Part shown: positions 52,566 through 61,676 of the stretch, one piece after another
Layout: each line of letters begins with the position of its first letter
Numbering within the stretch: position 1 is the first letter of the stretch
Assembly: GCA_947492585.1 (NCBI GenBank)
Contig: CANLND010000014.1
Coordinates: forward strand, 1-64,000
DNA length: 64,000 nucleotides
DNA from: an uncultured Paracoccaceae bacterium
Lineage (GTDB): Bacteria > Pseudomonadota > Alphaproteobacteria > Rhodobacterales > Rhodobacteraceae
Direction: 5' to 3'
The notes under the pieces: generated by a model
What the model saw: only the letters and a program-made list of their open reading frames with translations
Told to the model about the DNA's origin: nothing
Database searches by the model: none
Translations under genes and position numbers: made by a program

Positions 52566-53714
52566 ATGTTGACTGCCGTGTTCTGGATCTCTGCTGTGGC
52601 GATGATCTATTCTTTGTTTGGCTATGCGTTGTTGTTGCTGGGGGTGGCGCGACTGTTTCCGGCCTGGCAGCCGCGCAGTGATCGTTCTGCCCCAACAAAG
52701 GTGAGCTTTCTGATTGCCGCCTATAATGAGGCGCCGGTGATTGCGGACAAGCTGCGCAACACGTTGGGACTGGACACCGGCGGCGCGGAACTTGAGATCA
52801 TCCTGGTCTGTGACGGTTCTTCAGATGGCACTGCGGATGCGGCGCGCAGCGTGGATCATCCCAGCATCACCGTGTTAGAGCCGGGCCGTCAGGGCAAGGC
52901 GCTGGCGCTGGACAGCGGATTGGAGCGCTGTTCGGGGGATGTTGTGGTGTTTTCCGATGCCAATGCCATGCTGGCGCCGGGCTCGTTGACCGCGATGCTG
53001 CGCCATTACAGTGACGCCCGGGTGGGCGGTGTCTGTGGTCAGATCACTGTTGAGGCCAAAGGCGGCGGCATTGGGGCCTCTGAAGGTCTGTTCTGGCGCT
53101 ATGATCAGGCGATGAAACATGCCGAGGCGCGGGTTGGGGGCACGGTGTCCGCACAAGGCTCGGTCTATTCGCTGCGCCGCGATCTGGCGCGCGCACCGCG
53201 TCTGGGCTGCACCGATGATTTTGACATCTCGGTGGCGGCGGTCCATGCCGGCAAACGTCTGGTGTTTGAACCCGATGCCCGCACCACCGAAGAAACCACC
53301 GAAGATGTTTCAAGTGAAATGCGGCGCCGGGTGCGTTCATCAGAACGGGGCTGGCGCAGCCTGATGACCAATGCGGCGCTGATGAACCCGTTTCAGCACG
53401 GGCTCTATGCCTGGCAGTTGATTTCGCATAAATTGGTGCGTCGTCTTAATCCGCTGTTTCTGGTGCTGTTGTTTGTCTCTAACCTGGCGTTGATCGGGCA
53501 GGGGGCCTTTTATACGCTGGTGGGGCTGGGGCAGATTGCCTTTTATGGCTTGGCGCTGGCCGGGCTCGCACGTCCCGCGCTGCGCCGCCACAAAGTGGTA
53601 GGTCTGGCCAGTTTCTTTACCTTTGCGCATGTGGCTTTGGGCTGGGGGATTGCCCGTTGTATGGCGGGACAAAAGAGCACCCTGTGGACGCCCGCACGTG
53701 AGGAGGCCAGCTGA
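52566..53714 (+). CDS. Membrane GT2 glycosyltransferase (ExoA/NodC-like)
   Basis: A 382-aa protein with an N-terminal helix (about 5-27), a GT-A domain and two to three C-terminal helices. KVSFLIAAYNEAPVIADKL, IILVCDGSSDGTADAA, GKALALDSGLERC and VVVFSDANAML carry the nucleotide and metal motifs. CTDDFDISV holds the catalytic TED-like Asp. RVRSSERGWRSLM resembles but does not match the Q/RxxRW processivity motif. It is either a processive synthase or a single-sugar enzyme of the repeat unit; the degenerate motif favours the latter. A 20-base gap separates it from the GT4 gene, and its stop overlaps the sulfotransferase start (TGATG). Confidence 0.82.
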   Translation: MLTAVFWISAVAMIYSLFGYALLLLGVARLFPAWQPRSDRSAPTKVSFLIAAYNEAPVIADKLRNTLGLDTGGAELEIILVCDGSSDGTADAARSVDHPSITVLEPGRQGKALALDSGLERCSGDVVVFSDANAMLAPGSLTAMLRHYSDARVGGVCGQITVEAKGGGIGASEGLFWRYDQAMKHAEARVGGTVSAQGSVYSLRRDLARAPRLGCTDDFDISVAAVHAGKRLVFEPDARTTEETTEDVSSEMRRRVRSSERGWRSLMTNAALMNPFQHGLYAWQLISHKLVRRLNPLFLVLLFVSNLALIGQGAFYTLVGLGQIAFYGLALAGLARPALRRHKVVGLASFFTFAHVALGWGIARCMAGQKSTLWTPAREEAS

Positions 53715-54640
53715 TGATGGATCCTGTGACACAGAGCAGCGACAGTTTGGTCGGTCAGGGCGCGATTTTTGTGCTGGGTCTGCAACGGTCGGGCACCACC
53801 TGGCTGTCCAATATGCTGGTGGGCTCTGGCGCTGTCGCAGCGGTGGCCGCCGAAGAACATCAGGGCGTGCATGAAAGCGTCTATTTCTCACATTTTTCCC
53901 GCGCCTTTGGACCGTTTGACGACCCGGATGCACGGGCACGGTTTGAAACCGGGCTGGCAGAGTCTGATTATTTCCTGCTGACCGACCTGCCGCGTGCGTT
54001 TTTGACCAAAGCCGTTGCCGCCTCGCGCGATCATGCGGAGGTGTTTGAACGTCTGATGCGCCGGGTGATGATGGATCAGGGCTGTACGCGCTGGCTGGAA
54101 AAATCGCCGCATCACACCCTGTTGGCCGAAGATCTGGCTGCGCGGTATCCCGAGGCGCAATTTGTCTGTGTCGCCCGGCGCAGCCGCAGCCTGCTGGCGT
54201 CGCGTCTGGCGGCCTATGGGCGCACGCCCTCACAGGGGGTGAAACGGCTGGCGGATCTTTTGCGTGGGGCCTTGGTCAATGCGCTCTATACCCGGCATCT
54301 GGAGCGGTTTGTGGCGCAGAGCCCCCGCGCCATTTTGCTGCACTATGATGATTTTGCCGCGGATCCCGTGACGGGCCGGGGACAGCTGGTCGATTTTCTG
54401 CAGCTGGGCGTGGATCCCAACACATTGGAAAGTGCCTATAAGGCCAATTCGAGCCATAAAGGCCGGGCCAAACAGACCCGCCGCCTAAGTGCGTTGGATG
54501 GGATGATGATCACGCTGGGCGATGGGGCGGGCCGGGTGCTGCCTTTGGGTCTTTTGGCGCGGATCGAAGCCAAACGCCGGGCGCGCCGTGGTGCGGACTG
54601 GCCCGAATGGGTCTGGCGCCGCAGCGGCTGGCAGCCCTGA
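53714..54640 (+). CDS. Sulfotransferase
   Basis: A 308-aa protein. Residues about 18-32 (FVLGLQRSGTTWLSNML) are a classical PAPS 5'-phosphosulfate loop. RWLEKSPHHTLLAEDLAARYPEAQFVCVARR is the conserved core seen in bacterial Sulfotransfer_3-type proteins, with the 3'-phosphate Arg/Ser in ARRSRSLLASRL. It probably sulfates a sugar of the exopolysaccharide. It is the last gene of the operon and ends 24 bases before a strong terminator. Sulfation of matrix polysaccharide is common in marine bacteria. Confidence 0.87.
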   Translation: MMDPVTQSSDSLVGQGAIFVLGLQRSGTTWLSNMLVGSGAVAAVAAEEHQGVHESVYFSHFSRAFGPFDDPDARARFETGLAESDYFLLTDLPRAFLTKAVAASRDHAEVFERLMRRVMMDQGCTRWLEKSPHHTLLAEDLAARYPEAQFVCVARRSRSLLASRLAAYGRTPSQGVKRLADLLRGALVNALYTRHLERFVAQSPRAILLHYDDFAADPVTGRGQLVDFLQLGVDPNTLESAYKANSSHKGRAKQTRRLSALDGMMITLGDGAGRVLPLGLLARIEAKRRARRGADWPEWVWRRSGWQP

Positions 54641-54663
54641 TGATTTAAATTGAGCGTTAGAAG

Positions 54664-54694
54664 ATCCCCCCGTCTTTGGTCTGGGGGATTTTTT
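54664..54694 (+). terminator. Intrinsic terminator of the exopolysaccharide operon
   Basis: Stem ATCCCCC (54664-54670) / GGGGGAT (54683-54689) followed by six T residues, 24 bases after the sulfotransferase stop. It lies before the convergent flippase gene. Confidence 0.9.
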
Positions 54695-54700
54695 GTCTCT

Positions 54701-56293
54701 TTAGGTCAGACGTGGGCGCACTTTAAACACCACAAAAGCCAACCCCATGACCACAAATGCACCAGCGCCGGACAGGGCCAGTTGCAGCAGCGCCAAAGGT
54801 TTGGGGGCAATGTCGCCAAACCACAGAACCATCAGATCCGGCAGCACCCATGCGCCGGGCAGCAGGGCCAATGCGGTGGCAACAGCGGCCAGCAAAAGCG
54901 GGCGCGCGCCAGAAAGAACCGCGCTTTGGGCGCGAAAACTGCCGCGCTTTGACAGCCAGATCGCCAGCACCAGCGCAGGGGCAACAGGGCTAAGCAACAG
55001 GGTCAGCGGAATGCCAGGCAGCCCCAGCAGTGGTGTCAGCCCGTAAAACAGCGCCAAACGCGCCGCCAGTTCCACCAGCATGGCCACTGTGATCAATCGC
55101 ACCATCGGCAGGGCGTCTTCGGCGACAATGCGCACCAGCATCATCCGCAACACCAGCGCACTGGCGGGGGCCAGCGCCATCAGCTGCACCAGTTGTACAA
55201 TCTGCGCCCGCTGATCGCTGTCGGCAAAGGCACCATAGCCCAGCACAATTTCAACCAAAGCACCGGCATTCAGCACCAGACCCAGCGACACCGGCAGCAC
55301 CAGCGCCAGCCCGACCAGCAGCGCCCGTTGAAAGGCGGTGCCCAGTTCAACCCCGTCGCCGGAGGCACTGCGTCGGGACAGATCTGCAAAAACCACAAGG
55401 ATCAGCGCCGAGGCCAGTGTATTGCCCAATAGCGCGCCCAAGCGCTGGCCAAAATCCAGCATGGCGACGCCGCCGGGCCCTTGGGCTGCGGCCACGGCCG
55501 TTTCCAGCCACAAAAAACCCAGCGCACTGAAGGCGAGAATAACGGCCACAGCCCCCCGGCGCGCGGTTGCGGGAGCCTGTGGTTTTTTGGCGGGGGCGGC
55601 GTCTGTGTCTGGGCGTCGGCTGATGCGCAGGGTCAGTGCCAGGGTCAGTGCCGCGACAGCCACGGCCGCCAGCGTATAGGCCCAGGCGGCGGCGATGGCC
55701 GCGCCACTGGCAGCGGTTAGGGCCAAAGCCAGCGCAACGGCACCGCGCGGCGCCTGTTTTATGGCCGCCGGCGTGCCAAACAGCCCGCGCACATTGCAAT
55801 AGGCGGACAAGGCTGTGGTGGCGACAGCGGCGGGCAGGGCCAGCGCCAAAATCCAGATCACACGGGCGGCAAGATCCTGCGTGGCCGGGGCAAAGTCGGG
55901 CGCGATCGAGGCCACCAACTGGGGGGCTGTGGTCACCAAAGCAACAGCCAGCGCGGTGCCCAGCAAAATGGCGGCGCCTGCGGATTTGCGGATGATCAGC
56001 CAGATTGAGGCCCCGGCTGCGGCCTGAGCGGCCACCATGGGAATGAACACAACGCCGATGATCTGATGCAGGGTTTCGGTGATCGCAGTGATCAGGCGGC
56101 GGCCCAGCAAAAAGGCATCGGCATCAGCCCCCACACCCAGACGGCGGGCAATCAGATGTGACACCACAAGCGCCAAAAGCAGCCCCAGGGCTTGCCCCGA
56201 GAACTGCGCCAGACCTTTTTTCACCAAAGATCCGCGTGGTTTGGACGCGGATCCTGTGGTCTGTTCAGAGGTTGTGTGCGTTGGGTCAGGCAC
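54701..56293 (-). CDS. wzx: Wzx/MurJ-like lipid-linked oligosaccharide flippase
   Basis: A 530-aa protein with about 13-14 membrane helices. SGQALGLLLALVVSHLIARRLGVGADADAFLLGRRLI is the typical N-terminus of the MVF/MurJ-like branch of flippases, and a second pseudo-repeat begins near residue 250. It moves the undecaprenyl-linked repeat unit to the periplasm before Wzy polymerises it. Its start overlaps the stop of the sugar transferase gene by 8 bases, so initiation and flipping enzymes are cotranscribed. MurJ itself is excluded by context rather than by a diagnostic residue. Confidence 0.85.
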   Translation of the reverse strand: MPDPTHTTSEQTTGSASKPRGSLVKKGLAQFSGQALGLLLALVVSHLIARRLGVGADADAFLLGRRLITAITETLHQIIGVVFIPMVAAQAAAGASIWLIIRKSAGAAILLGTALAVALVTTAPQLVASIAPDFAPATQDLAARVIWILALALPAAVATTALSAYCNVRGLFGTPAAIKQAPRGAVALALALTAASGAAIAAAWAYTLAAVAVAALTLALTLRISRRPDTDAAPAKKPQAPATARRGAVAVILAFSALGFLWLETAVAAAQGPGGVAMLDFGQRLGALLGNTLASALILVVFADLSRRSASGDGVELGTAFQRALLVGLALVLPVSLGLVLNAGALVEIVLGYGAFADSDQRAQIVQLVQLMALAPASALVLRMMLVRIVAEDALPMVRLITVAMLVELAARLALFYGLTPLLGLPGIPLTLLLSPVAPALVLAIWLSKRGSFRAQSAVLSGARPLLLAAVATALALLPGAWVLPDLMVLWFGDIAPKPLALLQLALSGAGAFVVMGLAFVVFKVRPRLT

Positions 56294-57278
56294 TCAGAGC
56301 CATGGCATCAGTGCCAACTTGTGTGTTGCTTTGTGTGCCCATCGAGATCTGGTTGACCGGTGCCAGAACCACCACTTTGCCAAGGGCATAGCGTTCGATC
56401 ACATGGGCGCTGACGTCATCCAGGCTTTCATAGGTGTATTGACCTGCGACAGCGGTTGCGGTCAGGCGGATCTGGGCGCGGCGCAAACCGCCGTTGCGCA
56501 GACGCACCACAACACTGGCTGTGTCATCCAGCGGCGCAGTGGTGGCGACGGTCAGCGTGTCAAAGGTCATGGTTTTGATGGTGATGGCGGGCTGATCGGC
56601 AGAAGAGGTCAGCGTCAGATCGGTGCAGCGGTTGGCCAATTTGGTGCCGAGCACCGGGCATTTTTTGGCCAGTTTGCGCACCAAACGGGTGAACATCGAT
56701 GAGATGATGCACAGGGTCAGGCCAATTTCAGCGCGGATCGACACCGGGCGGGCCACGGACGCATTGTTCATGCGGGCGCGAATGCGTTTGCTGGCGCCAT
56801 GGCCAAAGTAGGCCTGGGTGGGACCAAGCAGGCCGGGGCGCACTTCAAAGCGGGTGTCATAGCCGGGGATCGACTGCACATGCTGGGCACGGATCACATC
56901 CCGCACGGGGCGGGGGCCACAGATGTTCATATCACCGCGGATCACATTGATCAGCTGAGGCAGCTCATCCAGACGAGAGTCGCGCAGGAAGCGGCCCATT
57001 GGCGTAAAGATATCCGCATCTGCTGGCAGGGTGCGGTCTTTGGTCAGGGCGGCGGCACGTTTGCTGCACAGGGTGCGGAATTTTAGAATGTGAAACGCGG
57101 ACATATTCATGCCAATACGTTCGCCGCGATAAAGGATCGCAGGACCCTGGGTGGCCACAAGCAGCACAATCACCACCAACGTCACAGGCAGGGTGGCAAT
57201 CAACAGCAAGAGCGCAACAAAAATGTTGTACAGGCGGTAAGCAACCGGTCGAGCGGGTCGAAAGCCAACGTGATACAT
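56286..57278 (-). CDS. Polyprenyl-phosphate sugar-1-phosphate transferase with C-terminal extension
   Basis: A 330-aa protein. One membrane helix lies at about 17-43 (IFVALLLLIATLPVTLVVIVLL). The catalytic domain has GPAILYRGERIG, FHILKFRTL, the Asp-Glu pair in SRLDELPQLINVIRGDMN and CGPRPVRD (usually VGPRP), which are hallmarks of WcaJ/PssY-type initiating transferases. ARPVSIRAEIGLTL follows; residues about 215-330 are an extension with beta-strand pattern (VVVRLRNGGLRRAQIRLTATAV) of unknown function. It loads the first sugar onto undecaprenyl phosphate. It is the first gene of a two-gene operon with the flippase. Confidence 0.88.
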   Translation of the reverse strand: MYHVGFRPARPVAYRLYNIFVALLLLIATLPVTLVVIVLLVATQGPAILYRGERIGMNMSAFHILKFRTLCSKRAAALTKDRTLPADADIFTPMGRFLRDSRLDELPQLINVIRGDMNICGPRPVRDVIRAQHVQSIPGYDTRFEVRPGLLGPTQAYFGHGASKRIRARMNNASVARPVSIRAEIGLTLCIISSMFTRLVRKLAKKCPVLGTKLANRCTDLTLTSSADQPAITIKTMTFDTLTVATTAPLDDTASVVVRLRNGGLRRAQIRLTATAVAGQYTYESLDDVSAHVIERYALGKVVVLAPVNQISMGTQSNTQVGTDAMALSA

Positions 57279-57766
57279 AGTTCGTAAAACCTATTAGTTC
57301 TATTTCATGGCAACAAAAGCAGCGTGTGGTGCAAATGCTGCACTTGCAGCACTGGCGTCATTCCGCTTGCTGTTTAAGATAGTTTTCATCGAATTCCATA
57401 GAAATTTTAGCGAATGCTTGTCTTTTTTGTGGTGATTTTAATTTGTTGCAAACAAAACGCATTTTTAAGACACTTTGACCTATATTTAGTGACAATCTCT
57501 GAAGCGGTGGGGCGGAGGCCTGCGCCGGTTTGCTCTGGGGGATGATCTTGTCTCAGGTCTCTGCCCGAGACCTGCACATAGAGCCTTATCTGCAATTGCG
57601 CCGCTTAGGGGGACACCGTATAGCATTGAAAACCGAAGGGATCCGCATGACGACACGGGGCGGCCCTTTTGCAAAACGGCAAAGCGCAATTTCAGGAGGC
57701 TTTGTTTCCCGCTCTGTGAGGGTCAGATAAAGACTGCCCCCGAGGGAAACATGGGGAAGGTTAGAT
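57279..57766. promoter_or_regulatory. Long divergent regulatory region with two perfect inverted repeats
   Basis: This 488-base non-coding stretch separates the sugar transferase and ugd, and is AT-rich on the left. It contains TTTGTT-GCA-AACAAA (57442-57456, 6-bp arms) and CAGGTCTC-N5-GAGACCTG (57554-57574, 8-bp arms). Both could be operators, or the second a leader hairpin. A GGAAGG ribosome site precedes ugd at its right end. No small gene is supported. Confidence 0.6.
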
Positions 57767-58933
57767 ATGAAAATTTCAGTTGCAGGCCTGGGATATGTAG
57801 GTCTTTCGAACGCGGTGCTATTGGCCCAGCACAATGAGGTGACCGCGGTAGACGTCTCGCAAGAGCGGGTGGATATGGTCAATGCGGGCACCTGCCCCAT
57901 TGTGGATGCAGAACTGGAAGAGTTCCTGAGCAGCCATGATTTGTCGCTCACAGCCACATTGGATGCGGCAGAAGCCTATCGTGATGCGGAGTATGTCATT
58001 GTCGCCACGCCCACCAATTACGATGCCAAGTCGAACTATTTCGATACCTCTTCTGTTGAAGCGGTGATCAAACAGGTGATTGCGGTGAATAGCACCGCAA
58101 CGATTGTGATCAAATCCACCATTCCGGTGGGCTATGTGCGGGATCTGCGCGCCGAGCTGGAGACCGATCAGGTGATCTTTTCACCTGAATTCCTGCGCGA
58201 AGGTCGCGCGCTTTATGACAATCTGCATCCCTCGCGCATTATTGTCGGGGAACGCTCTGAGCGGGCGCAGATTTTTGCCGATCTGTTGTTGCAGGGCGCG
58301 GAAGAAAGTGACGTGGACATTCTGTTCACCGATGCGGATGAAGCGGAAGCGATCAAACTGTTTGCCAATACCTATCTGGCGATGCGGGTGGCCTTCTTTA
58401 ACGAATTGGACAGCTATGCGATGGCGGGCGGCATGGATTCCCGTCAGATCATCGAAGGTGTTTCCTTGGATCCGCGCATTGGCAGCCATTATAACAATCC
58501 CTCCTTTGGCTATGGCGGCTATTGCCTGCCCAAAGACACCAAACAGCTGTTGGCCAATTACAGCCATGTGCCGCAGAACCTCATCCGTGCCATTGTGGAT
58601 GCCAACCGCACCCGCAAAGAATTTCTGTCGGATCGGATTTTGATGCGCGGCCCAAAGGTGGTGGGCATCTATCGTCTGGTGATGAAGGCCGGATCTGACA
58701 ATTTCCGCCAGTCGTCCATTCAGGGCATCATGAAACGGCTAAAGGCCAAAGGCGTTGAAGTGCTGGTGTATGAACCGGTGCTGGAGGAAGAAGACTTCTA
58801 TCGCTCACGCGTGGTGCGGGATCTGGGCTATTTCAAAGACAATTGCGATGTGATTGTTGCCAATCGTGTGACCGAAGATCTCGAAGATGTGGCCGATAAG
58901 GTGTTCACCCGCGATCTGTTTGGAGCGGACTGA
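57767..58933 (+). CDS. ugd: UDP-glucose 6-dehydrogenase
   Basis: A 388-aa protein, the length of E. coli Ugd. [19 protein letters not shown] is the NAD-binding motif. [51 protein letters not shown] and [20 protein letters not shown] (catalytic Cys) are the family signatures. The short-type sequence with ATPTNYD and NYFDTS fits UDP-glucose rather than UDP-GlcNAc dehydrogenases. It makes UDP-glucuronate, used directly or by the epimerase downstream, whose start overlaps its stop by one base. Confidence 0.94.
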   Translation: MKISVAGLGYVGLSNAVLLAQHNEVTAVDVSQERVDMVNAGTCPIVDAELEEFLSSHDLSLTATLDAAEAYRDAEYVIVATPTNYDAKSNYFDTSSVEAVIKQVIAVNSTATIVIKSTIPVGYVRDLRAELETDQVIFSPEFLREGRALYDNLHPSRIIVGERSERAQIFADLLLQGAEESDVDILFTDADEAEAIKLFANTYLAMRVAFFNELDSYAMAGGMDSRQIIEGVSLDPRIGSHYNNPSFGYGGYCLPKDTKQLLANYSHVPQNLIRAIVDANRTRKEFLSDRILMRGPKVVGIYRLVMKAGSDNFRQSSIQGIMKRLKAKGVEVLVYEPVLEEEDFYRSRVVRDLGYFKDNCDVIVANRVTEDLEDVADKVFTRDLFGAD

Positions 58934-59970
58934 TGGACAAAACGCCCCCTGCCGCATCCTCACCTTGTGTTCTGGTGACTGGGTCTTCGGGCTTTATTGG
59001 ATTTCACCTGTGCCAGCATCTGTTGCAGCAGGGGTTTCGGGTGATCGGCATTGATAATCTGTCCGATTATTATGACGTGTCCCTGAAACAGCGCCGTCAG
59101 GCGATGTTGTTGCAGCACGCGGGCTTTCAGGTGGTCAATGAGAGCATCGAAACGCCGGGGGTGATGTTGCAGCTGTTTGCAGATCACCAGCCCGATTATG
59201 TGGTGCATCTCGCCGCGCAGGCCGGGGTGCGCTATTCGATCGAAAACCCGCGCTCATATCTTGAGAGCAACCTGATCGGCACCTTTGAAATTCTTGAAGC
59301 CGCCCGGGCGCATCCGCCAAAACATATGCTGTTGGCCTCGACCTCGTCGGCCTTTGGCGCCAACACCGAAATGCCCTATCAGGAGACGCAAAAAGCCGAC
59401 CATCAGATGTCGTTTTATGCGGCCACCAAAAAATCCACCGAGAACATGGCACATTCTTATGCGCATCTGTTTGATCTGCCGGTCACCATGTTCCGCTTTT
59501 TCACCGTCTATGGTCCTTGGGGGCGGCCCGATATGGCGCTGTTTAAATTCACCAAGGCAATGTTGGCGGATGAACCGATCGACATTTACAACCACGGCGA
59601 CATGAAACGCGATTTCACCTATGTCACCGATCTGGTCGCAGCCATCCGCCTGTTGTTTGATGCGGTGCCGGAACGTCCTGCCGATGGTCAGGTGCCTGAC
59701 GGCGACAGCCTGTCGCCAGTGGCGCCGCACCGGGTGGTCAATATTGGCAACTCCAAGTCGGTGCAGCTGACCGATTTCATTGCAGCCATTGAGGCTGCCA
59801 CCGGCCTCACTGCCAAACGCAATCTGATGCCGATGCAGCCCGGCGATGTGCCCGCGACCTGGGCGGATGCGGATCTGTTGCAGTCCCTGACGGGCTATTG
59901 CCCCAAAACAGAAGTGTCCGAAGGGGTTCAGGCCTTTGTGGACTGGTATCGCGCCTATTATCAGGTCTGA
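58933..59970 (+). CDS. NAD-dependent epimerase, probable UDP-glucuronate 4-epimerase
   Basis: A 345-aa short-chain dehydrogenase/reductase. CVLVTGSSGFIGFHLCQHLLQQG binds NAD. HLAAQAGVRYSIENPRSYLESNLIGTFEIL and STSSAFGANTEMPYQE precede the catalytic YAATKKSTE (Tyr-x3-Lys). FRFFTVYGPWGRPDMALFKF is diagnostic for UDP-GlcA 4-epimerases (LspL/CapI type). It converts UDP-glucuronate to UDP-galacturonate. The gene pair with ugd indicates that the exopolysaccharide contains uronic acids. A strong terminator follows. Confidence 0.9.
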   Translation: MDKTPPAASSPCVLVTGSSGFIGFHLCQHLLQQGFRVIGIDNLSDYYDVSLKQRRQAMLLQHAGFQVVNESIETPGVMLQLFADHQPDYVVHLAAQAGVRYSIENPRSYLESNLIGTFEILEAARAHPPKHMLLASTSSAFGANTEMPYQETQKADHQMSFYAATKKSTENMAHSYAHLFDLPVTMFRFFTVYGPWGRPDMALFKFTKAMLADEPIDIYNHGDMKRDFTYVTDLVAAIRLLFDAVPERPADGQVPDGDSLSPVAPHRVVNIGNSKSVQLTDFIAAIEAATGLTAKRNLMPMQPGDVPATWADADLLQSLTGYCPKTEVSEGVQAFVDWYRAYYQV

Positions 59971-60002
59971 AACCTGACACCTCACAGACCAACGGATGGA
60001 AC

Positions 60003-60026
60003 AAGGGCGCTGCGGCGCCCTTTTTT
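60003..60026 (+). terminator. Intrinsic terminator after the epimerase gene
   Basis: Perfect 8-bp stem AAGGGCGC / GCGCCCTT with a TGCG loop and a run of six T, 33 bases after the stop of the UDP-glucuronate epimerase. Confidence 0.93.
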
Positions 60027-60129
60027 GTGCGCGCAGGTGAGGCAGGGTCGGAAGAAATAGAATTTAAATCAACTTTTAAGTGTAGAGTTTCAAGGTGCAC
60101 AAAAACCTACCACGGCGCTTTGTTGATCG

Positions 60130-60230
60130 TAAACTTTTCCTTAAAAAATGCGCAAAACGTTGATAATGCGCAAAATTTTGACACATATCTAACTAAGGTC
60201 AGTCGCAATATATTTTTAACTTTTCCTTGA
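60130..60230. promoter_or_regulatory. AT-rich promoter region with near-CtrA and tandem repeats
   Basis: Two near-consensus CtrA sites share the same spacer: TAAA-CTTTTCC-TTAA (60130-60144) and TTAA-CTTTTCC-TTGA (60216-60230). Between them lies an imperfect 18-bp tandem repeat starting ATGCGCAAAA at about 60148-60183. The next gene starts at 60260. Confidence 0.45.
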
Positions 60231-60259
60231 ACACAGATTGCCGTTTGGGAGCATTGACC

Positions 60260-60787
60260 ATGACAACACACGCTATTGTAATATCTAAGGTTCAGGCCCA
60301 ATCTCTTTTGTCCAAGGGCCGTATGATGCTGACCCGTGCGGCACTGGCTGGCGCGGTGGGTCTGGCGGCTTTGTTGCCCTTAGGCGTCACCAGCACTGCA
60401 GAGGCCGCCCAGCCGTCTTATGTCGTCAAAAGTGATCGCGGCGGGTATCTGCATGACCGGCTGATTGAACTGAACAACCTGCGCCGCAATGGGGTGCGTG
60501 TCGAAATTCGCGGGCGGGTGTGTTATTCGACCTGCACCATGTTTTTGGGCCTGCCGCACAGCTGCGTAGATCCCCAAACCACCTTTGGCTTTCACGGCCC
60601 CTCGCGCAGCGGTCGCCGACTGGCGCAGGCGGAATTTGATTATTTCTCACAGGTGATGGCAGAGCATTACCCCAAACCGCTGCGACAGTGGTTCATGCAC
60701 ACCGGGCGCAAGCGCATTTCCGGCGTACATAAAATCAAAGGCAGCGAGCTGATCAGCATGGGCGTGCAGGCCTGCCGCAACGCTTAA
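60260..60787 (+). CDS. Exported ClpP/crotonase-like predicted periplasmic protein
   Basis: A 175-aa protein from ATG 60260, preceded by GGGAG. A signal peptide is seen in residues about 12-50 (AALAGAVGLAALLPLGVTSTAEAA). The mature part contains VRVEIRGRVCYSTCTMFLGL and CVDPQTTFGFHGPS. The Ser in a Cys-Tyr-Ser-Thr-Cys motif followed by GFHGP resembles periplasmic ClpP-like proteins (COG3904-like), where Ser and His would be the catalytic pair. Activity is uncertain. Cysteines may form disulfides. It sits alone between a terminator and the phosphatase gene, with its own AT-rich promoter region. Confidence 0.6.
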   Translation: MTTHAIVISKVQAQSLLSKGRMMLTRAALAGAVGLAALLPLGVTSTAEAAQPSYVVKSDRGGYLHDRLIELNNLRRNGVRVEIRGRVCYSTCTMFLGLPHSCVDPQTTFGFHGPSRSGRRLAQAEFDYFSQVMAEHYPKPLRQWFMHTGRKRISGVHKIKGSELISMGVQACRNA

Positions 60788-60926
60788 CCCCGGTCATGAG
60801 GGCGTGCCTCACCCCTTGCTTCGAGGGGGGGCGGCCCTTATCACAGGTTTTTGGAGCCCTGGAGGCCCCGGCTCACCTGGCCCGGGGTCTGCGGCGTTTG
60901 GGGGCCATAACCGGGAGAAAGCCTGC

Positions 60927-61676
60927 ATGAATTTGTCATCTCTGCTGCACCGCTTGCAGCGGTTTGGCGGGCAGGCGCGATTTGCGCCGCCCCGCGCGGC
61001 GGCGCCTCTGTGTGTGATTGGTGATGTGCATGGCTGCCTGCCGCAGCTGGAGCGTCTGCTTGAACAGGTGCCCGCGGGGCATCAAATTCTTTTGGTGGGG
61101 GATTATATTGACCGCGGTGAAGACAGCGCCGGGGTGCTGCGCCTGTTACAGGCCCGCCCGGATCTGATCTGCCTGCGCGGCAATCACGAAGATATGCTGC
61201 TGCGGTTTTTACGCGATCCGGTGGCCTCTGACGGGGCGCGCTGGCTGCGCCATGGTGGGTTGCAGACGCTGGCGTCTTTTGGTGTGGCGGGCGCGCGCGA
61301 ACGGATGACTCCTGCCGCGCTGACAACATGCCGGGACCAGTTACAGATTGCCCTGGGGCCTGATCTTTTGGAGTGGCTGTCCGGGCTGCGCTCATATGTG
61401 CAATCTGGCAATCTGTTGATCACCCATGCCGGAGCCGATCCGGCGGTGGCGGCGGATCAGCAAACCCCTGGGGTTTTGGCCTGGGGGCATCCTGACTTTG
61501 CCCGCCGCAGCCGCAGCGATGGCATCTGGGTGGTGCATGGTCATACCATTGTCGATCAGCCGGTGGTGGCGCAGGGGCGGATCTCAATTGACACGGGCGC
61601 GTTTGCAGGCGGAGCGCTGACGGCGGTCTGCCTGTCGCCCTCGGCGGATCCGGTGCTGCTGCAGGCGCCGCGCTGA
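60927..61676 (+). CDS. PPP-family serine/threonine protein phosphatase
   Basis: A 249-aa metallophosphoesterase from ATG 60927 (GGAG site 10 bases upstream; an earlier in-frame start adds Pro/Gly-rich non-family residues). Metal motifs are present in order: VIGDVHGCLPQLERLL (about 31), LLVGDYIDRGEDS (about 57), LRGNHEDMLL (about 84), ITHAGADP and VVHGHTIVD. This is the bacterial PrpA/PrpB-like diadenosine tetraphosphatase / protein phosphatase pattern. Its position next to a BY-kinase suggests a role in phospho-control of the exopolysaccharide machinery, but typical Wzc partners are Tyr phosphatases, so this link is speculative. Confidence 0.87.
   Translation: MNLSSLLHRLQRFGGQARFAPPRAAAPLCVIGDVHGCLPQLERLLEQVPAGHQILLVGDYIDRGEDSAGVLRLLQARPDLICLRGNHEDMLLRFLRDPVASDGARWLRHGGLQTLASFGVAGARERMTPAALTTCRDQLQIALGPDLLEWLSGLRSYVQSGNLLITHAGADPAVAADQQTPGVLAWGHPDFARRSRSDGIWVVHGHTIVDQPVVAQGRISIDTGAFAGGALTAVCLSPSADPVLLQAPR

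Noticed and set aside
56286-56650. PilZ-like c-di-GMP domain in the C-terminal extension of the sugar transferase
   Set aside because: The strand pattern is suggestive, but the RxxxR and D/NxSxxG motifs required for c-di-GMP binding are not present.
60178-60214. TTGACA with TATATT as a sigma-70 promoter
   Set aside because: The spacing is 25 bases, too long for a functional -35/-10 pair.
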